This document shows, piece by piece, positions 32,134 to 33,001 of a DNA stretch of 33,001 nt (its first letter is position 1; each line of letters starts with the position of its first letter). The stretch spans positions 1-33,001 of the forward strand of contig JAFRDO010000076.1 of assembly GCA_017403825.1 (NCBI GenBank). Direction: 5' to 3'. The stretch is from Kiritimatiellia bacterium (GTDB taxonomy: Bacteria > Verrucomicrobiota > Kiritimatiellia > RFP12 > UBA1067). Below the pieces are notes generated by a model that did no database searches, was not told the origin of the DNA, and saw only the letters and a program-made list of their open reading frames with translations. The position numbers were made by a program, and so were the translations under genes.

Positions 32134-32808
32134 TCAATACCATGTCTCAGGAACCCAGACGACATCGCCGGCGCGAAGCGACATGTCCTTGTCGACACGC
32201 CCGTCCTTGCCGATCTCGTTCAGGTTCACGTAAGTCCTCGTCTGGTTGCCGTCCTTGTCGCAGCGCGTCACGCGGATCGCCGTCTTGTCGGCGAACTGCT
32301 TGCAACCGCCTGCCTCCTGCAGGACCTTCGTCACCGTAAGGTCCATCGTGGCCGGCATGTTAACCGGCCCCGGCCGCCCCACCTCGCCAAGCACCGTCAC
32401 CGTGCCCCACGGGGAAACGCCCTTGCCGTCGTACGGCGCGAACGTGACCGTAACCATCGGCTGCCTATAGTACGTAGAATATGCCTTCATGAGCTTTTGC
32501 TTCAGCGACTCAAGCGTAAGCCCGTCGCATGCCACCGGCTCCTGCAGCAGAAGCGGCAGCGTGATGTCGCCGTTCTGGTCCACCAGAACCTCCATCTTCG
32601 CCGGTGGCGCAGTCTGCGTGCCGACCTGTATGAGCAAACGCACGCCCGGTCGAATGCGCGGCCCATCCCACCACGTGGCGACTACGGCCGCATCGACAGG
32701 CTTGCGTTCGCGGAACATGTCGCCGACCGTCTCGCACCCGCCTGCAAACACGCAGGCAAGCGCAAGCAACGCTGGCCAGAAGCCGCTTAATGAGCATACC
32801 TTGTACAT
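32134..32808 (-). CDS. Wza-like polysaccharide export lipoprotein
   Basis: This 224-residue protein has a lipoprotein signal peptide ending in a lipobox-like ACVFAGGC (Cys near 25). A polysaccharide biosynthesis/export domain follows (about 50-130; IRPGVRLLIQVGTQTAPPAK, VLVDQNGDITLPLL), and then an SLBB-type domain (about 135-220; GTVTVLGEVGRPGPVNMPAT; SLRAGDVVWVPETWY). It is shorter than E. coli Wza (379 residues) and probably relies on the neighbouring beta-barrel as the outer-membrane exit. I chose the ATG at 32808 because an upstream in-frame ATG at 32820 overlaps the TATAAT promoter box and would precede the signal peptide. It is the first gene of the wza-rmlB operon. Confidence 0.87.
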   Translation of the reverse strand: MYKVCSLSGFWPALLALACVFAGGCETVGDMFRERKPVDAAVVATWWDGPRIRPGVRLLIQVGTQTAPPAKMEVLVDQNGDITLPLLLQEPVACDGLTLESLKQKLMKAYSTYYRQPMVTVTFAPYDGKGVSPWGTVTVLGEVGRPGPVNMPATMDLTVTKVLQEAGGCKQFADKTAIRVTRCDKDGNQTRTYVNLNEIGKDGRVDKDMSLRAGDVVWVPETWY

Positions 32809-32818
32809 GCTGTCGCGC

Positions 32819-32848
32819 ATTATATCAAAAATTCCGTGCAGAAATCAA
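32819..32848 (-). promoter_or_regulatory. Promoter TTGATT-18-TATAAT of the polysaccharide operon
   Basis: On the minus strand TTGATT (32848-32843) is followed after 18 bases by TATAAT (32824-32819). The box ends ten bases before the chosen ATG (32808), with no Shine-Dalgarno sequence, so the leader would be only a few bases. The -35 sequence and spacing match the promoter at 11795-11824. Confidence 0.7.
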
Positions 32849-32867
32849 TAGTGAAACTACATTGTGC

Positions 32868-32912
32868 TTTGCCAGAGTAAACACAATTTTAGATTTTGTT
32901 TAGTTGGTCAAA
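32868..32912. repeat. Imperfect inverted repeat related to the left-end element
   Basis: TTTGCCAGAGTAAACACAA (32868-32886) faces the reverse complement of 32894-32912 (TTTGACCAACTAAACAAAA), sharing 14 of 19 positions around a seven-base loop. The shared TTTG...TAAAC core matches the element at 54-135. It lies upstream of the wza promoter. Confidence 0.45.
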
Positions 32913-32964
32913 GGAGGTTGCAGAGTCAGAGATTGGTTGATGTAGGCGAAGTCCATTCCTCCTA

Positions 32965-32980
32965 CCCTCCCCGGGGAGGG
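32965..32980. repeat. Perfect 16-bp palindrome CCCTCCCCGGGGAGGG
   Basis: This self-complementary GC-only palindrome is framed by AAGTCC at 32949-32954 and GGACTT at 32979-32984, which can extend the fold. It lies upstream of the wza promoter. It may be a regulator site or part of the surrounding repeat element; no function can be assigned. Confidence 0.5.
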
Positions 32981-32982
32981 AC

Positions 32983-33001
32983 TTGCGTTTAGTTTGGCAA
33001 A
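32983..33001 (-). repeat. Repeat arm TTTGCCAAACTAAACGCAA cut by the window edge
   Basis: Read on the minus strand, this 19-mer matches TTTGCCAAAGTAAACGAAA at 118-136 in 17 of 19 positions and in the same orientation. Its partner arm, if any, is outside the window. Nothing coding was found in 32825-33001. Confidence 0.5.

Noticed and set aside
32900..32956. An 18-residue open frame (MDFAYINQSLTLQPPLTN) upstream of wza, with AGGAGG before the ATG
   Set aside because: The AGGAGG lies only one base from the ATG, the frame overlaps the inverted repeat, and nothing shows that it is translated; it could be a leader peptide but is not supported.

Overview
All recognisable genes in this 33 kb window lie on the minus strand, so transcription runs from high to low coordinates. 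The DNA is GC-rich and densely packed, and many stops and starts overlap by 1-4 nt. A PEP-CTERM sorting tail, several secreted proteins of a style I associate with Kiritimatiellota/Lentisphaerota (for example a C-terminal 'NGxxxWxSYVLG'-like motif), and a Wza/Wzc/beta-barrel export set suggest a Gram-negative member of the PVC superphylum, perhaps an anaerobic gut or sediment kiritimatiellote. That placement is an inference from protein style, not a phylogeny.

Layout in transcription order. (1) 32.8-24.8 kb is an envelope-polysaccharide operon: Wza-like lipoprotein, secreted protein of unknown function, outer-membrane beta-barrel, O-antigen ligase/polymerase-like membrane protein, Wzc-type tyrosine kinase with Tyr-rich ends, and dTDP-glucose 4,6-dehydratase (rmlB). 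(2) 24.7-21.1 kb is a four-gene cassette of secreted proteins ending in a PEP-CTERM protein, with its own promoter and a clear intrinsic terminator. (3) 21.06-15.25 kb is an envelope/transport operon: membrane-TPR protein, MATE exporter, CNNM-CBS-CorC protein, CBS-less CNNM partner and a 97-residue secreted protein. (4) 15.2-12.7 kb holds fdtA-like ketoisomerase, fdtB-like aminotransferase and a GT10-like glycosyltransferase. With rmlB these give most of a dTDP-3-amino-3,6-dideoxyhexose route. (5) 12.7-11.86 kb is a single DUF1796-type putative cysteine peptidase gene. (6) 11.8-4.3 kb holds a second DUF1796 gene, two GT2 glycosyltransferases, glucose-1-phosphate cytidylyltransferase (ddhA/rfbF), a third DUF1796 gene, the iron-sulfur 3-dehydrase ddhC/rfbH and a YerE-like ThDP enzyme. 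This is most of a CDP-3,6-dideoxyhexose route with a carboligase that could build a branched sugar such as yersiniose. (7) 4.27-0.16 kb holds an AI-2E family permease, thiD, a histidine-phosphatase/HAD fusion and an AEC-family transporter.

The most striking points are: three DUF1796 paralogues among glycosyltransferase and sugar-nucleotide genes; a TATAAT box exactly 6 nt before the start codon at four transcription-unit heads, with a near-identical case at wza, which predicts leaderless or near-leaderless mRNAs; the ddhA-ddhC-yerE-like branched-sugar set; and a family of short inverted repeats at both ends of the window. No rRNA, tRNA, CRISPR array, transposase or phage gene was seen. No gene-free stretch exceeds 300 bases.
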